Positions 27,601 through 35,229 of a stretch of 64,000 nt of DNA are shown in pieces (position 1 is the first letter of the stretch; each line of letters begins with the position of its first letter). The notes beneath the pieces were generated by a model. It did not search any database. It had not been told where the DNA came from and saw only the letters and a list, made by a program, of their open reading frames with translations. The DNA is from a bacterium (GTDB lineage Bacteria; Planctomycetota; UBA1135; UBA2386). A program made the position numbers and the translations under genes. The stretch spans positions 496,001 to 560,000 of the forward strand of contig JAUILN010000002.1 in assembly GCA_030432695.1 (NCBI GenBank), in the 5' to 3' direction.

Positions 27601-29909
27601 CACCGCCCGATCCGCTCGATCCACCGGCGGGCGGACTGCTCGCCGCCCGCGCCCGGCAGTCGAGCTGGTACTGCACCAACCGCCCCCGCATCCGCGTGCC
27701 GTTCCGGCTGCCGGACTGGCTGCAGCGCATGGAGCTGCCACCACCGGGCAGCGCGGAGTTCGAGCGGATGATCGGCGCGATGCTCGACCGCCTGCGCGCG
27801 CAGGGTATCGACACCTCGCGCCTCGAACGCCTCCAGGAGTTCCTCGAACGACGCGCCGGCCAGATGGAGGGACTGCGCGAGATGCCGGGCTGGCTGGAGT
27901 CGGTCGGACTCAGCGACGGCCCCGGCGTCGATCCCGAGGAGCAGGCGCGACGCCGCCAGCAGATGCTCGACCGCACGCGGGCCTGGTGGCTGCGGCTGTT
28001 GGCCTCGGGCGACCCGGCACTGATCGAGGCCGGCCTCCGCGCCCGCATGGACGCGTTCCGCAGCTTCGACGAAGGCCTCGCCGAGAACGCCCAGGCCGCC
28101 CGCGACTCGATCCTCGCCCACCAGACCCTGGCCGAGGATCTGGTCGAAGGCCTGCCGATGGTCGGCGAGGGACTCGACCTGTACGCGGTGATGACCGGCG
28201 AGCGCCTGCTCAACGGCCAGGAGATCTCGGCTCTCGAGCGCACGCTCCGCGCCGGCGGCCTGCTGGCGCCGAAGATCCTCGAGCAGCTGCTCCTGCGCTC
28301 GCGCACGCTGCAGCGCGCCGCGGTCTCGGCCTCGGAGAAGCTGCAGGTCGCGGGCCGCTGGGGCCGGGAGACGCTCTCCGAGCTGAGCGGCGTGCCGCTG
28401 CGCGACGTCGACGCCTTCCTGGCGCGGATGCAGCGGACCCTGAACCGCGACATCTCGCTGACCCAGTGGCGGCTCGGCCGTGAGGCACGCGCCGCGCGCA
28501 CCGCCTTCGACGCCACTGCCGAGGGTGCCGCCGACCTGGCGCGCCATGCCGAGGACATCCGCCACGCCGAGGATCTGCTGCGTCAGCTCGACGACGCCGC
28601 CGATCCCGACGCCTTCGAGCGGATGGTGCTGGACTCGTTCCAGACCGACAAGACCGCGCAGCGGCTGGTCAACAGCGACGCGGCCATCGACGGCCTGCGG
28701 GCGCGCATCAACCAGTCGCTGCGCGGCGTCTACGACGACGTGGACCGCGCCGCGGTCGATCGGCTGAACCAGCTGCTCCGCGCCGGCGACGGCGAACTCG
28801 ACGATCTCGCGCGCGCGGCGGGCGTGGAGGTCGGCGAGCTGCGGCGCTTCCGCGACCAGATGCAGGAGCTGGCTCGGCGGCAGGGCCTCGATCCGGCCGA
28901 CCTACGGGTCCGCAGCCAGGACTTCTCGGGCCTCGACCCGAGCAACCCCGGCCGCAGCGTCGGCCGCGACCGCGACGTGACCTACGCGGTGGTCGGCCCC
29001 GGCGGCGAGCTCGTCGACGACGTCCACCACGCGGTGTCGCGCAACGTCTACGAGCAGGAGCTGTGGAACCGCACCCGCGGCACGCCGCTGCCGGACGCCG
29101 CCGCGGTCCGCGCCCACGCCGACGCGCTCGACCAGATGGTCACCTCGCGCTGGCACCCCGAGGCCTACGCGTCGGGCGAGACCGGCTTCCGCTCGTTCCT
29201 CAACGGCACCGGCACCACCTCACGGGTCGAGGACATCGTCGACACGATCGGCGTGAAGTCGGAGCACTGGTGGCATCTCGCCGGGCGCGAGGCCAACCCG
29301 ACCCGCGCCGCGCAGCAGGTTGGCGAGGGCATGCGCCAGGCCACCAAGCAGTGGGACCGGATCATCGAGCCGCGGCTGCGCCAGTACACCCGCAACTCGG
29401 CGCTCGCCTCGCAGATTCGCATCCCGCCCGACCTGCAGGTCGGCCTCGACGTGTTCCGCCAGGTCGAGACCGGCGCGATCACCGCGAAGCAGGCCGATGC
29501 GATGCTGCGCCGCATCGGCAGCTCCAAGGAGGCGGTGCTGCACAAGATGACCGGCTTCTTCGAGGCGATGGAGAAGGACGTCGGCCGGCAGTTCCGCCGC
29601 ATCGGCGCGGCGCAGCTCGACGACGTGCTGGCCAGCAGCAGCCTGGCGCGCGGCTCGGAGGCCTGGGCCAGCGACGCCCTGGATCAGATCAACGACGCGC
29701 TGCGCAGCGGCTACGTCTCCGAGCAGGTGTTCCTCGACCGGCGTGGCGGCGTGCTGCGGGCGATGCAGGACGGGGTCGAGGCGGCCGGGACGCCGGGGGC
29801 CTTCAGCGCTTTGGAATCGTGGGTCGGCCGCGCGGTGCGCGACCGGCGGATCTCGCGGCTCGAGGCGCGGATGCTGCGCGAGTGGCTCGTGGAGCAGCGC
29901 GACAGGTGA
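21639..29909 (+). CDS. Giant secreted multidomain protein with polymorphic-toxin-like C-terminus
   Basis: The 2756-residue protein starts with a signal peptide (about 1-28). Carboxypeptidase-regulatory-like beta domains cover about 30-310. Five tandem repeats of about 118 residues follow, from EPNDTPDTAE near 317 to about 890, each closing with EWG[D/N]D or EWGRD (near 411, 527, 647, 765 and 884). They resemble bacterial pre-peptidase C-terminal domains. Ig-like regions, a Ca-binding-type Asp-rich stretch (DTDGDDRADRW near 1436) and a CARDB-like segment (VRNLGARATRDV near 1648) come next, then a Pro-rich linker near 1980. The last 700 residues are helical. Near 2172-2217 there is MVGEGLDLYAVMTGERLLNG, like the pre-toxin TG domain of polymorphic toxins. 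The final 330 residues (GRDRDVTYAVV near 2440, HPEAYASGETGF) are unrecognised. No immunity-like gene follows. Confidence 0.8.
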   Translation: MNARPHSPALLVGVLAMTCVASAGLTAQAPRAAPAPGPLEIRVHWADDGKPVEDALLQIGPRFAATAVGGVATIDGLPGGRHVLVVEHPESARVELQLELPAGMREPWTVALPRAPRIADAVLRVVLGEGDGQPVAGAMLRLTPVEMAAASQGQVFATTAGDGKVELRDLPAGRWRVDYGAPGCADASAEVTLPGADGEEPPVLELVRATETTEFEVQIVDRAGGTPLVGASVQLAGAWPAAPLAEGTTDTAGRVRFEGVRLGTFSRTAADGSLAVTHRRATLRVEAAGHVARTVPIQLAGRAPTVVALDSAAETNEHEPNDTPDTAESLPLGAPRVLTFATARDSDCFAFQLDDAALFVAEIGPKNPCQVEFELLDARGERIAIQGEHGGRAIRMARGLPPGRYVLRVGEWGRDTACAEPLTLRTELHTAPDAHEPNDLRAQARRVYPGERIRGAFLPTGDDDWFRIEVEAAGTLRAELPPHVLQQELLVYDPHGTRIGQAGVHRGNALSLDVPLTPGSYTLQLREWGDDAESVEPYELALTFFAGDAAADLRPGTGAVTRGVGRELAARGLAADRLERRGDVDVYRVPLDSSGRLHVTARSSTQLEVRAFDQHGRRLGSHAAHARQGVGFVCDVAGPLVAWLEVREWGDDAWSPSPYTLRTWWEPCDEHEFAWRNDTADTATPIRPGEMLRGNVGLRGDVDRYRLDLDHPSHVVVRGIAPTQASVAIVGGGDERELARSDRHARTELVVAADVPAGPAWIVVREWGDDAASVGHYRYTTEVQRAEPEELPPDCARELPRRLEVGMAESFVIDRVGDRDTFLVDVAAAGPVHFRLRAPLQYEWQVFDDRSGEKVAGYGRHANQESHQAIQAGGPTRYRIEITEWGNDGRSHEPGFVQVARDERPLVACRGIAEQPDPSDPTRIAFRLEDWSAAHTVHPASAALDVDRDGRIDLQVPVDGTSAEVRFPSEGFQVCDLWWTGPAGERTRRTLWVDTTGPVERSGVRLWVQHPAPDAEVFADDPALLSAISYTGAPLREARVELGDRVLARATTAPFRLDVDWRALTRGEPLELRFVARDARGETGEVRRRVTVSEYFGLTPDDGTQATGERVTVAWDGASFGDARVRVRPLGATETDWREIVGTRGRQRAVVLDGLQPGVAHEFQPLGGNSPGPVRRVTRVKGLAFGRPSYGASIARDYDQRLPISVRNHAEEPRTVRLRCGEPAEGLLLAGFVGEGCEGEPIQLGPGEEREFLLGLSAQDVLRPDHSFQVFVEALDAPGTADQAQVEVHVNLPKVELRWEDLGPTEDGLGHRFRLHNAGDALTDLRVATANDALTVSPSVAHGLLERRATRDFVVRPKLHQGFQRAAGTLRAGAFVTDVEQPVEIALPDGESLFQVELAPDAADEDPLDEELLHRARTLSAYYLDPAVVDWSQRTDPEDTDGDDRADRWRVRDELEGIEWVGDDGDGDGEVDFVRADVGFDGRFDHAAFRNAEGGWEPTNLVDAWLELGFSLPWRRGVYQKHDVELLLNGSVVDSLDDQIPEGGYVFPLQPAQLRFDSNGAAGEQEVEIRSTHLRGGHYVVSSDFALRTRMTGARVWAAGRTAEEARERALAHDDVVLDAPDFAVSSAELVLEGPAEPKRGDTLTLTVPVRNLGARATRDVAVALVAGEGSSAVEIARAWLEEVPLLGARNARFEWRAGAGDRVLRVVVDPDHEHGDWSPTNDEARVAVRIAGDDQAPTLEIDGLAENAVLDTPRFSFDARADDDGGVARIEARIDDGLWQEVRGTEAGAATLRGMLQPGAHAVQVRAIDGGGNVTLRELGVRVDAPLPEATLSEPAEGAELDADRTAVTLDVGPDAADAAVRVNGGPWIHAPLSGRTARAEVPLGYGNHDLEAVVVDDQGARRHLTRAVRGLRQPGPTDVPFVPDYLDDTMRLPFDDFGAIDLLADGDRLFVDDEPAAQSVDDSPRAGEPAAALPEPEAPRPAFVPSPPDPLDPPAGGLLAARARQSSWYCTNRPRIRVPFRLPDWLQRMELPPPGSAEFERMIGAMLDRLRAQGIDTSRLERLQEFLERRAGQMEGLREMPGWLESVGLSDGPGVDPEEQARRRQQMLDRTRAWWLRLLASGDPALIEAGLRARMDAFRSFDEGLAENAQAARDSILAHQTLAEDLVEGLPMVGEGLDLYAVMTGERLLNGQEISALERTLRAGGLLAPKILEQLLLRSRTLQRAAVSASEKLQVAGRWGRETLSELSGVPLRDVDAFLARMQRTLNRDISLTQWRLGREARAARTAFDATAEGAADLARHAEDIRHAEDLLRQLDDAADPDAFERMVLDSFQTDKTAQRLVNSDAAIDGLRARINQSLRGVYDDVDRAAVDRLNQLLRAGDGELDDLARAAGVEVGELRRFRDQMQELARRQGLDPADLRVRSQDFSGLDPSNPGRSVGRDRDVTYAVVGPGGELVDDVHHAVSRNVYEQELWNRTRGTPLPDAAAVRAHADALDQMVTSRWHPEAYASGETGFRSFLNGTGTTSRVEDIVDTIGVKSEHWWHLAGREANPTRAAQQVGEGMRQATKQWDRIIEPRLRQYTRNSALASQIRIPPDLQVGLDVFRQVETGAITAKQADAMLRRIGSSKEAVLHKMTGFFEAMEKDVGRQFRRIGAAQLDDVLASSSLARGSEAWASDALDQINDALRSGYVSEQVFLDRRGGVLRAMQDGVEAAGTPGAFSALESWVGRAVRDRRISRLEARMLREWLVEQRDR

Positions 29910-29910
29910 T

Positions 29911-30840
29911 TCAGTCCGCGGGTCGCATCACCACCGGCGCGGTGAGTCGGTGCGGCCCGAAGCGGATCGTCAGGTCGCCGCGGTGCTGCTCGCTGCGGTC
30001 GACGGTGACGTCGATCTGCAAGCGGCCCGAGTGCGGCGCGTCTTCGCGGGTCAGCGGGATCACCGTCCCGCCAGTGGTCTCGTTGGCCTCGTAGGCGTCG
30101 AGTCGCCTGCTGCGCACCTGCTGCGGGTCGAGGGCGACGAGCTGCAGGCCAGCGTCGGCGTCGTGCTGCAGGACCAGGTAGTAGAGGCCCGGCTCGAGGT
30201 CCACCCCGCCGATCGTCAGCGGGATGTTGGTGTCGAGGTTGGTCCAGTGGTTCTCGCCGAGCCGCCAGCGCGGCCCGCCGGGCTTCTGCAGGAACGCGAC
30301 GTAGCTGGGGTTCCAGGCCGGACGGCCGTAGTCGATCGTGAACTGGCCGGCCGACGAGTCGGCGTACCAGTAGAAGATGCGCGCGCTGCCGCGGCCCGAG
30401 TGCTCGTCGTAGGGCGTCTGCTCGGTGGGGCGCGGCCCGGCCGCCATCCCGCCGCGCGCGGGGATCGCCGAGGAGAAGAACACCAGCAGTGTCAGGTCTT
30501 CTTCGATGTCGACGAAGCGGTGCTCGGCCCCGGCGGCGACGAACAACACCTTGCCGGGCGTGGCGTCGTGGCGCTGGTCGCCGACCTGCAGCGCGGCCTT
30601 GCCGGCGATCACGTAGTAGACCTCGTCGCGGTCGTGGGGCGACTGGCCATCGGTCGCGCCCGCCGACAGCCGGTAGATGCCGCAGCTCAGGCTGGCGCGG
30701 TTCAGGAAGGCGTTCCAGACGCGGCCGGCCTCGGCGAGCGAGGCCGCGAGGCGCGGCGCGTCGTGGGACTCGCCGGCGGGTTGGGCGGCGAGGGGGGTGA
30801 GCGCGATGAGGGCGAGGAGGAGAGCGCGGAGCGGGAGCAT
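29911..30840 (-). CDS. Secreted cupin plus DUF2911-like protein
   Basis: The 309-residue protein has a signal peptide (MLPLRALLLALIALTPLAAQ). A cupin domain follows at about 50-125, with the metal-ligand pattern SPHDRDEVYYVIAG (H69, E73) and GAEHRF (H107). A C-terminal segment from about 165 resembles DUF2911: FTIDYGRPAW, then WTNLDTNIPLTIGG and LEPGLYYLVL. The cupin side could bind a small molecule or metal outside the cytoplasm. DUF2911 proteins are common exported planctomycete and bacteroidete proteins of unknown role. Its stop is one base away from the convergent stop of the giant gene, so the two transcripts must overlap or end very close together. Substrate unknown. Confidence 0.75.
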   Translation of the reverse strand: MLPLRALLLALIALTPLAAQPAGESHDAPRLAASLAEAGRVWNAFLNRASLSCGIYRLSAGATDGQSPHDRDEVYYVIAGKAALQVGDQRHDATPGKVLFVAAGAEHRFVDIEEDLTLLVFFSSAIPARGGMAAGPRPTEQTPYDEHSGRGSARIFYWYADSSAGQFTIDYGRPAWNPSYVAFLQKPGGPRWRLGENHWTNLDTNIPLTIGGVDLEPGLYYLVLQHDADAGLQLVALDPQQVRSRRLDAYEANETTGGTVIPLTREDAPHSGRLQIDVTVDRSEQHRGDLTIRFGPHRLTAPVVMRPAD

Positions 30841-30929
30841 GGTTGGATGCTCGACGCCCGAGCGGCCCGGACCAACCGCTGCGCCCAGGATTCGGCCAGC
30901 AGGTCCGGGCGTTCGGCCCGGCCAGCCGG

Positions 30930-32771
30930 TCAGTTGCCGAAGGTCAGTTCGAGGCCGTTCGAGACCACGACCCCGGCCGCGTTCGCGCCAGGTGCGATCA
31001 TGTTGGCCTGGAAGTAGAGCGGCACGCCGATCAGCGTCATGTCGTTCGGGATCGGGATTCCAGGGAAGAAGGAACCGGTCCCGTGCACCGGATCGGTGAC
31101 CGGAGGGTTGGGCTGGAACACGAACCCGTCACCGGTCGAGTAGAGCCGGCATCCCGGCATTCCATAGGGAGTCAGATCGACATCGACTCCCGCGCCGATG
31201 TTCAGGATCCACATCTGATTCAGCGGGCAGCCTCGCAGGCGCATGCCGAAGGTCTCACCGAGAGCCGCGCGGCCGCGCAGCTGGAGGGTCGGCAGAACGG
31301 TCGCGGCTCCGCGGGGAGCCGAACACCCCGGCCCGACCTGGCGGACGCGAGGAGGGGTCCCGACCTGGTCGAGGTCCAGCAACTCGGCGATTCCCGCGTC
31401 GACCACCGGACCTACGTCGTGGTAGGGAGCTCCTACGAGGGCTTCGGCGAAGCCGTCTCCGTCGTGGTCTCCACCGAGCGCCACGCTGAAGCCGTAGCCA
31501 CCACCGGTCTGGGGGCCATCGAACTGATGCAGCATGGTGTTCGCGGGAGCGTTGTTCGGGTCTGGTACGCCCGAGTAGACGCGCACGACACCGGAGACAG
31601 GAATGCCGCCGCTGGCCAGGATCGAACCCACCACGATGTCCGGATGACCGTCGCCGTTGATGTCGCCGCCGCCGTTGACGTCGAATCCCTGAAGGTCGTT
31701 CACCGCACCGCCTGGAAGCTGGTGGAGCAGGAAGTTCTGCGGGCGGGTCATCAGGCCGAAGCCGGCTCCCGAGTAGACATGTGCTTCTCCGCGGCCGGCC
31801 GCGAAGACGATGCCTACAGCGACATCATCCTTTCCGTCGCGATCCACGTCGCCAACACCCGCAACGCTGCCTCCGAAGAATTCGCCGACCGTCGTACCCG
31901 TGAGCGAATCCAGCTCGAATCCGGTCTGACCATCGAAGATCAGGACTTCACCGGCGAACGAGCCATTCCCGTTGTTGTTGCCGGCGTCGATCGCTCCGAC
32001 GACGAGGTCGTCATAGCTGTCGCCGTTCACATCGCCCGCGCCGTCAACGGAGAAGCCCAAGTAATGCTGCGGAGCCCCACCATGGAACGACCACAGGACC
32101 ACTGGCGGAGCATTGGGCGCGCCGGCAGCCGCCGAAGTGCGACCGGAGATCACCACAGCAGCTCCTTCGCCGCCGAGACTCGGTTGCCGGGTTCCGACGT
32201 AGGACCCAACGATGATGTCCGCGTAGCCGTCGGCGTTCACATCGCCCGCGCCAGCGACTGCGTAGCCGAACCGTGCATCGTCCACCACGAAGCTCGGCGC
32301 GACGAAGTCCCAGCAGTTGACCTTGAACAACACGCTCCCGTCGGCCCCGGAGAAGACGTAGACCGAGCCCGCATCTCCGTAGTACGGCGGGCCCACCAGC
32401 TTGTCGACGCCGCGCGCACCGACCACCAGGTCGGGGATGCCATCGCCGTTGACGTCGCCAGCTCCATCCACCGCGCACCCTAGCCGGTCCCCGATGAACT
32501 CGCCGGTCCACGAGTAGATCACGGCGCGAGTCGCACCGGAGAGGAGCGTTGCGCGGCCGGCGAATTGATGACTTCGCGGGCCGGTCGAGTCTTCCTCGAT
32601 CCCGATGATGATGTCATCGACCCCGTCGCCGTCGACGTCGCCCGCATTGGCGATGTCCTGTCCGGTCCGAGTCGAAAGCGCACTCCCGGTCAGGAGATTG
32701 GTGACACTCTGCGACGCCGCGCCAGCGGCCAGCGTGCAGACTGCGAGGAAGGAAACGATGGAGGGATTCAT
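30930..32771 (-). CDS. Secreted FG-GAP/integrin-like repeat protein
   Basis: The 613-residue protein begins MNPSIVSFLAVCTLAAGAASQ, a signal peptide. An open frame to 33026 adds 85 residues of non-secretory sequence and is rejected. Seven FG-GAP-type calcium-binding loops are visible, of the kind GDVDGDGVDDIIIG, GDVNGDGIPDLVVG, GDVNADGYADIIVG, GDVDRDGKDDVAVG and GDINGDGHPDIVVG. This indicates a seven-bladed beta-propeller over about residues 30-470. The C-terminal 130 residues (VGPGCSAP to SNGLELTFGN) match a module shared with the proteins at 40297, 48956, 51020 and 57798. It is probably a surface or secreted binding protein. No strong Shine-Dalgarno precedes the start. Confidence 0.85.
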   Translation of the reverse strand: MNPSIVSFLAVCTLAAGAASQSVTNLLTGSALSTRTGQDIANAGDVDGDGVDDIIIGIEEDSTGPRSHQFAGRATLLSGATRAVIYSWTGEFIGDRLGCAVDGAGDVNGDGIPDLVVGARGVDKLVGPPYYGDAGSVYVFSGADGSVLFKVNCWDFVAPSFVVDDARFGYAVAGAGDVNADGYADIIVGSYVGTRQPSLGGEGAAVVISGRTSAAAGAPNAPPVVLWSFHGGAPQHYLGFSVDGAGDVNGDSYDDLVVGAIDAGNNNGNGSFAGEVLIFDGQTGFELDSLTGTTVGEFFGGSVAGVGDVDRDGKDDVAVGIVFAAGRGEAHVYSGAGFGLMTRPQNFLLHQLPGGAVNDLQGFDVNGGGDINGDGHPDIVVGSILASGGIPVSGVVRVYSGVPDPNNAPANTMLHQFDGPQTGGGYGFSVALGGDHDGDGFAEALVGAPYHDVGPVVDAGIAELLDLDQVGTPPRVRQVGPGCSAPRGAATVLPTLQLRGRAALGETFGMRLRGCPLNQMWILNIGAGVDVDLTPYGMPGCRLYSTGDGFVFQPNPPVTDPVHGTGSFFPGIPIPNDMTLIGVPLYFQANMIAPGANAAGVVVSNGLELTFGN

Positions 32772-33251
32772 GGCGAACGAGGCACGCCGACCATGCAGGG
32801 AGTGGCCGGGAAGATGAGGACCGAAGGGAGGCGAGCCGGAGCCGTCCGCACCCCCTTTTCCGAGCAGGGCGAAGCTAGCGACTCGACGTGGACCTGTCGA
32901 AGGGCTCGGCGCGACTTTGCCAACACCTGATGGAACCGCGGAAGCCCCGCAGTGCGCACGAGCGTCCGGATCTGGACGCTCGGCAGCAGGTGACGGCTGA
33001 ACCTCTGCGCGAGCCCTCGGCAACAACCAGGGAAAACCGCCAACCGCTCGGCTTGCCCGAGGTCGGCGGCATGCCTAGCGTCTCCGCCGTGCCTCCCCGC
33101 CTTTTCCGTCCGACCGGCTTCGGCTGAAGCCACCCCGCTGCGCCCGCGGTCTGCGTGCGCTCGGCCCTCGGCGGGTGATCGCACTCCGTCTGCCGCGTGC
33201 TCGCGAGATCGCCGCCATTCCGGTCGGCACCGCTTCTCTCGAGAACAACGC
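32772..33251. other. Non-coding divergent intergenic region
   Basis: These 480 bases separate the divergent starts at 32771 and 33252. No open frame here has protein-like composition. Two small inverted repeats are readable: AGCGTCC-GGATCT-GGACGCT at 32961-32980, and GGCTTC-GGCT-GAAGCC at 33116-33131. The region should hold promoters for both flanking genes. I see no convincing -35/-10 pair. Confidence 0.5.
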
Positions 33252-34373
33252 ATGGCAGACGACTACCTGAACAGCCTCGCGAGCGTCGTCGGAGACGTGA
33301 TCGCTCCCCACGCCGCGGCGGTCGACAAGGACGCCAAGTTCCCCGAAGCCTCGATGCGAGCGCTCGGTGAGGCCGGCCTGCTCGGTCTCGTGAGCGCCCC
33401 TGCGGTCGGCGGCATGGGCCACGGCGCGAAGGCCGCCGCTCTCACCGTGGAAGGTGTCGCCAAGGCCTGCGGCTCGTCGGCGATGGTGCTCTGCATGCAC
33501 TACGCGGCGACGTTCGTGGCCGAGCAGTTCGGTTCGGAGGCAGACCGCAAGGCGCTCGCCAGCGGCACCGGTCTCGGCACCCTGGCATTCAGCGAGGCGG
33601 GATCGCGGAGCCACTTCTGGGCGCCGGTGTCGTCGGCACGCGCCGACGGCGACGAGGTGGTGCTCGACGCCGAGAAGAGCTGGGTGACCTCCGCCACCAG
33701 GGCGACCCACGTGGTCTGGTCGAGCCGGCCGGTCGGCGGCGAGGGGATGAGTTCGATCTGGATGGTGCCCGGCGGAGGGGCCGGCTACGCGCCGAAGGGT
33801 CCGTTCGACGGCCTCGGCCTGCGCGGGAACGACTCCAGCCCGGTGACCGCGAGTGGCCTGCGGATCCCGAAGACCAACCTGCTCGGCGAGGACGGCAAGG
33901 GCATGGACGTGATGCTCGGTGCGGTCCTGCCGCGCTTCAACCTGATGAACGCGGCCTGCTCGCTGGGCCTGATCGGCGGGTCCATGGCCAACACCATCGA
34001 ACACGTCAAGGGCACGCGCTATCAGCACCTCGACTCGGTGCTCGCCGACCTGCCGACGATCCGCGCCAACCTCGCGCGCCAACAGATCCGTTACGATGCG
34101 ACCCGCGCGCTGTGGCTCGATGCCTGCGACGCGGTGGAACAGGGCCGGGCGGATGCGATGCTGCGCGTGCTGGAGACCAAGGCCGCGGCGGGTGAGGCGG
34201 CATTGGAGGTGCTCGCGGCCTGCATGCGCATGTGTGGCGGCGCCGCGTTCCGCAAGGACGTCGGCGTCGAGCGGTTCTTCCGCGACGCGCAGGCCGCCAG
34301 CGTGATGGCCCCCACCACCGACCAGCTCTACGACTTCCTCGGCAAGGCGCTCTGCGGCATGCCGGTGTTCTGA
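33252..34373 (+). CDS. Acyl-CoA dehydrogenase-like flavoprotein, first gene of an unusual operon
   Basis: The 373-residue protein has the acyl-CoA dehydrogenase layout. A helical N-terminal domain (LGEAGLLGLVSAPAVGG near 35) is followed by a central beta domain with LAFSEAGSRSHF near 110 and KSWVTSATRATHVVW near 142. A helical C-terminal domain comes last (ARQQIRYDATRALWLDACDAVEQG near 278, ACMRMCGGAAF near 325). The C-terminal tail reads PTTDQLYDFLGKALCG, where classical members have the YEGT region carrying the catalytic Glu, so either chemistry or substrate differs. It should bind FAD. It is 13 bases from a PhnD-fold gene, followed by a diiron fusion. The pairing suggests oxidation of a small substrate rather than beta-oxidation, but that is inference. 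Confidence 0.85.
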   Translation: MADDYLNSLASVVGDVIAPHAAAVDKDAKFPEASMRALGEAGLLGLVSAPAVGGMGHGAKAAALTVEGVAKACGSSAMVLCMHYAATFVAEQFGSEADRKALASGTGLGTLAFSEAGSRSHFWAPVSSARADGDEVVLDAEKSWVTSATRATHVVWSSRPVGGEGMSSIWMVPGGGAGYAPKGPFDGLGLRGNDSSPVTASGLRIPKTNLLGEDGKGMDVMLGAVLPRFNLMNAACSLGLIGGSMANTIEHVKGTRYQHLDSVLADLPTIRANLARQQIRYDATRALWLDACDAVEQGRADAMLRVLETKAAAGEAALEVLAACMRMCGGAAFRKDVGVERFFRDAQAASVMAPTTDQLYDFLGKALCGMPVF

Positions 34374-34386
34374 TGCGAGGACCGAG

Positions 34387-35229
34387 ATGACCGAGAAGAT
34401 CCTGTTGGGCGCCGTCGCCTACGACCCGAAGGTCGTGACCATCTGGGAAGGCTTCAAGAAGTGGTTCGCGGAGCGCGGACTGGGTTTCGACTACGTGCTC
34501 TACAGCAATTACGAGAGCCAGGTGGAAGCGCACTTCGCGGCTCACTTCGACGTGGCCTGGAACTCGCCGCTCGCCTGGATCGAGGCCGAGCGGCTGGCTG
34601 CGAAGCGTGGCCGCAAGGCCGAGGCGATCGCGATGCGTGACACCGACCAGGACCTGCGGTCGGTGGTGGTGGTGCGCGCCGACTCGCCGATCCAGAACTT
34701 GGTCGAGCTGAAAGGCCGGAGCATCGCGGTGGGCGCCAGCGACTCGCCGCAGGCAACGCTGATCCCGCTGTCGTTCCTGAAGGCTGCGGGGCTCGACCCG
34801 GAGCGCGACCTCGAAGTGCGCCGCTTCGAGATCGGCGTCGGCCTGCATGGCGACCACATCGGCGGCGAGCGCGATGCGGCCAAGGCACTGCGCGCCGGCG
34901 AGGTCGACGCGGCGTGCATGATCGACGGCAACCACCTGCTGTTCGCGCGGGAGGGCACGCTGCCGAGCGGTGCGACCCGCGTGCTCGCAGAAACCCCGCT
35001 CTACGACCACTGCAACTTCACGATCCTCGACGGCGCCCCCGGCGCGGCGGTCGACCGGTTCAAGGAGCTGCTGCTCGGCATGCGGTACGAGGATCCGGAG
35101 GTGCGGCCACTGCTCGACCTGGAAGGTCTGAAGCAGTGGAAGGACGGGCGCACCAGCGGCTACGCCCCGCTCGCCCAGGCCGTCGACGACTTCGGGTTCC
35201 TCGACACCTGGCTGGCGCAGCAGGGATGA
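34387..35229 (+). CDS. PhnD-like periplasmic-binding-fold protein without signal peptide
   Basis: The 280-residue protein has the phosphate/phosphonate-binding (PhnD family) pattern: LLGAVAYDPKVVTIWEGF at the N-terminus, HFDVAWNSPLAW near 53, the RSVVVVRADSPI strand near 95, LKGRSIAVGASDSPQATLIP near 112 and DAACMIDGNHLL near 180. Relatives are exported solute receptors of ABC transporters. This one starts directly in the mature domain with no signal peptide or lipobox, and no ABC permease or ATPase genes adjoin, so it is probably cytoplasmic. A binding-fold enzyme (as for THI5/NMT1 types) or ligand sensor is conceivable. GAGG precedes the ATG by 6 bases, and its stop overlaps the next start as ATGA. 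Ligand unknown. Confidence 0.8.
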   Translation: MTEKILLGAVAYDPKVVTIWEGFKKWFAERGLGFDYVLYSNYESQVEAHFAAHFDVAWNSPLAWIEAERLAAKRGRKAEAIAMRDTDQDLRSVVVVRADSPIQNLVELKGRSIAVGASDSPQATLIPLSFLKAAGLDPERDLEVRRFEIGVGLHGDHIGGERDAAKALRAGEVDAACMIDGNHLLFAREGTLPSGATRVLAETPLYDHCNFTILDGAPGAAVDRFKELLLGMRYEDPEVRPLLDLEGLKQWKDGRTSGYAPLAQAVDDFGFLDTWLAQQG

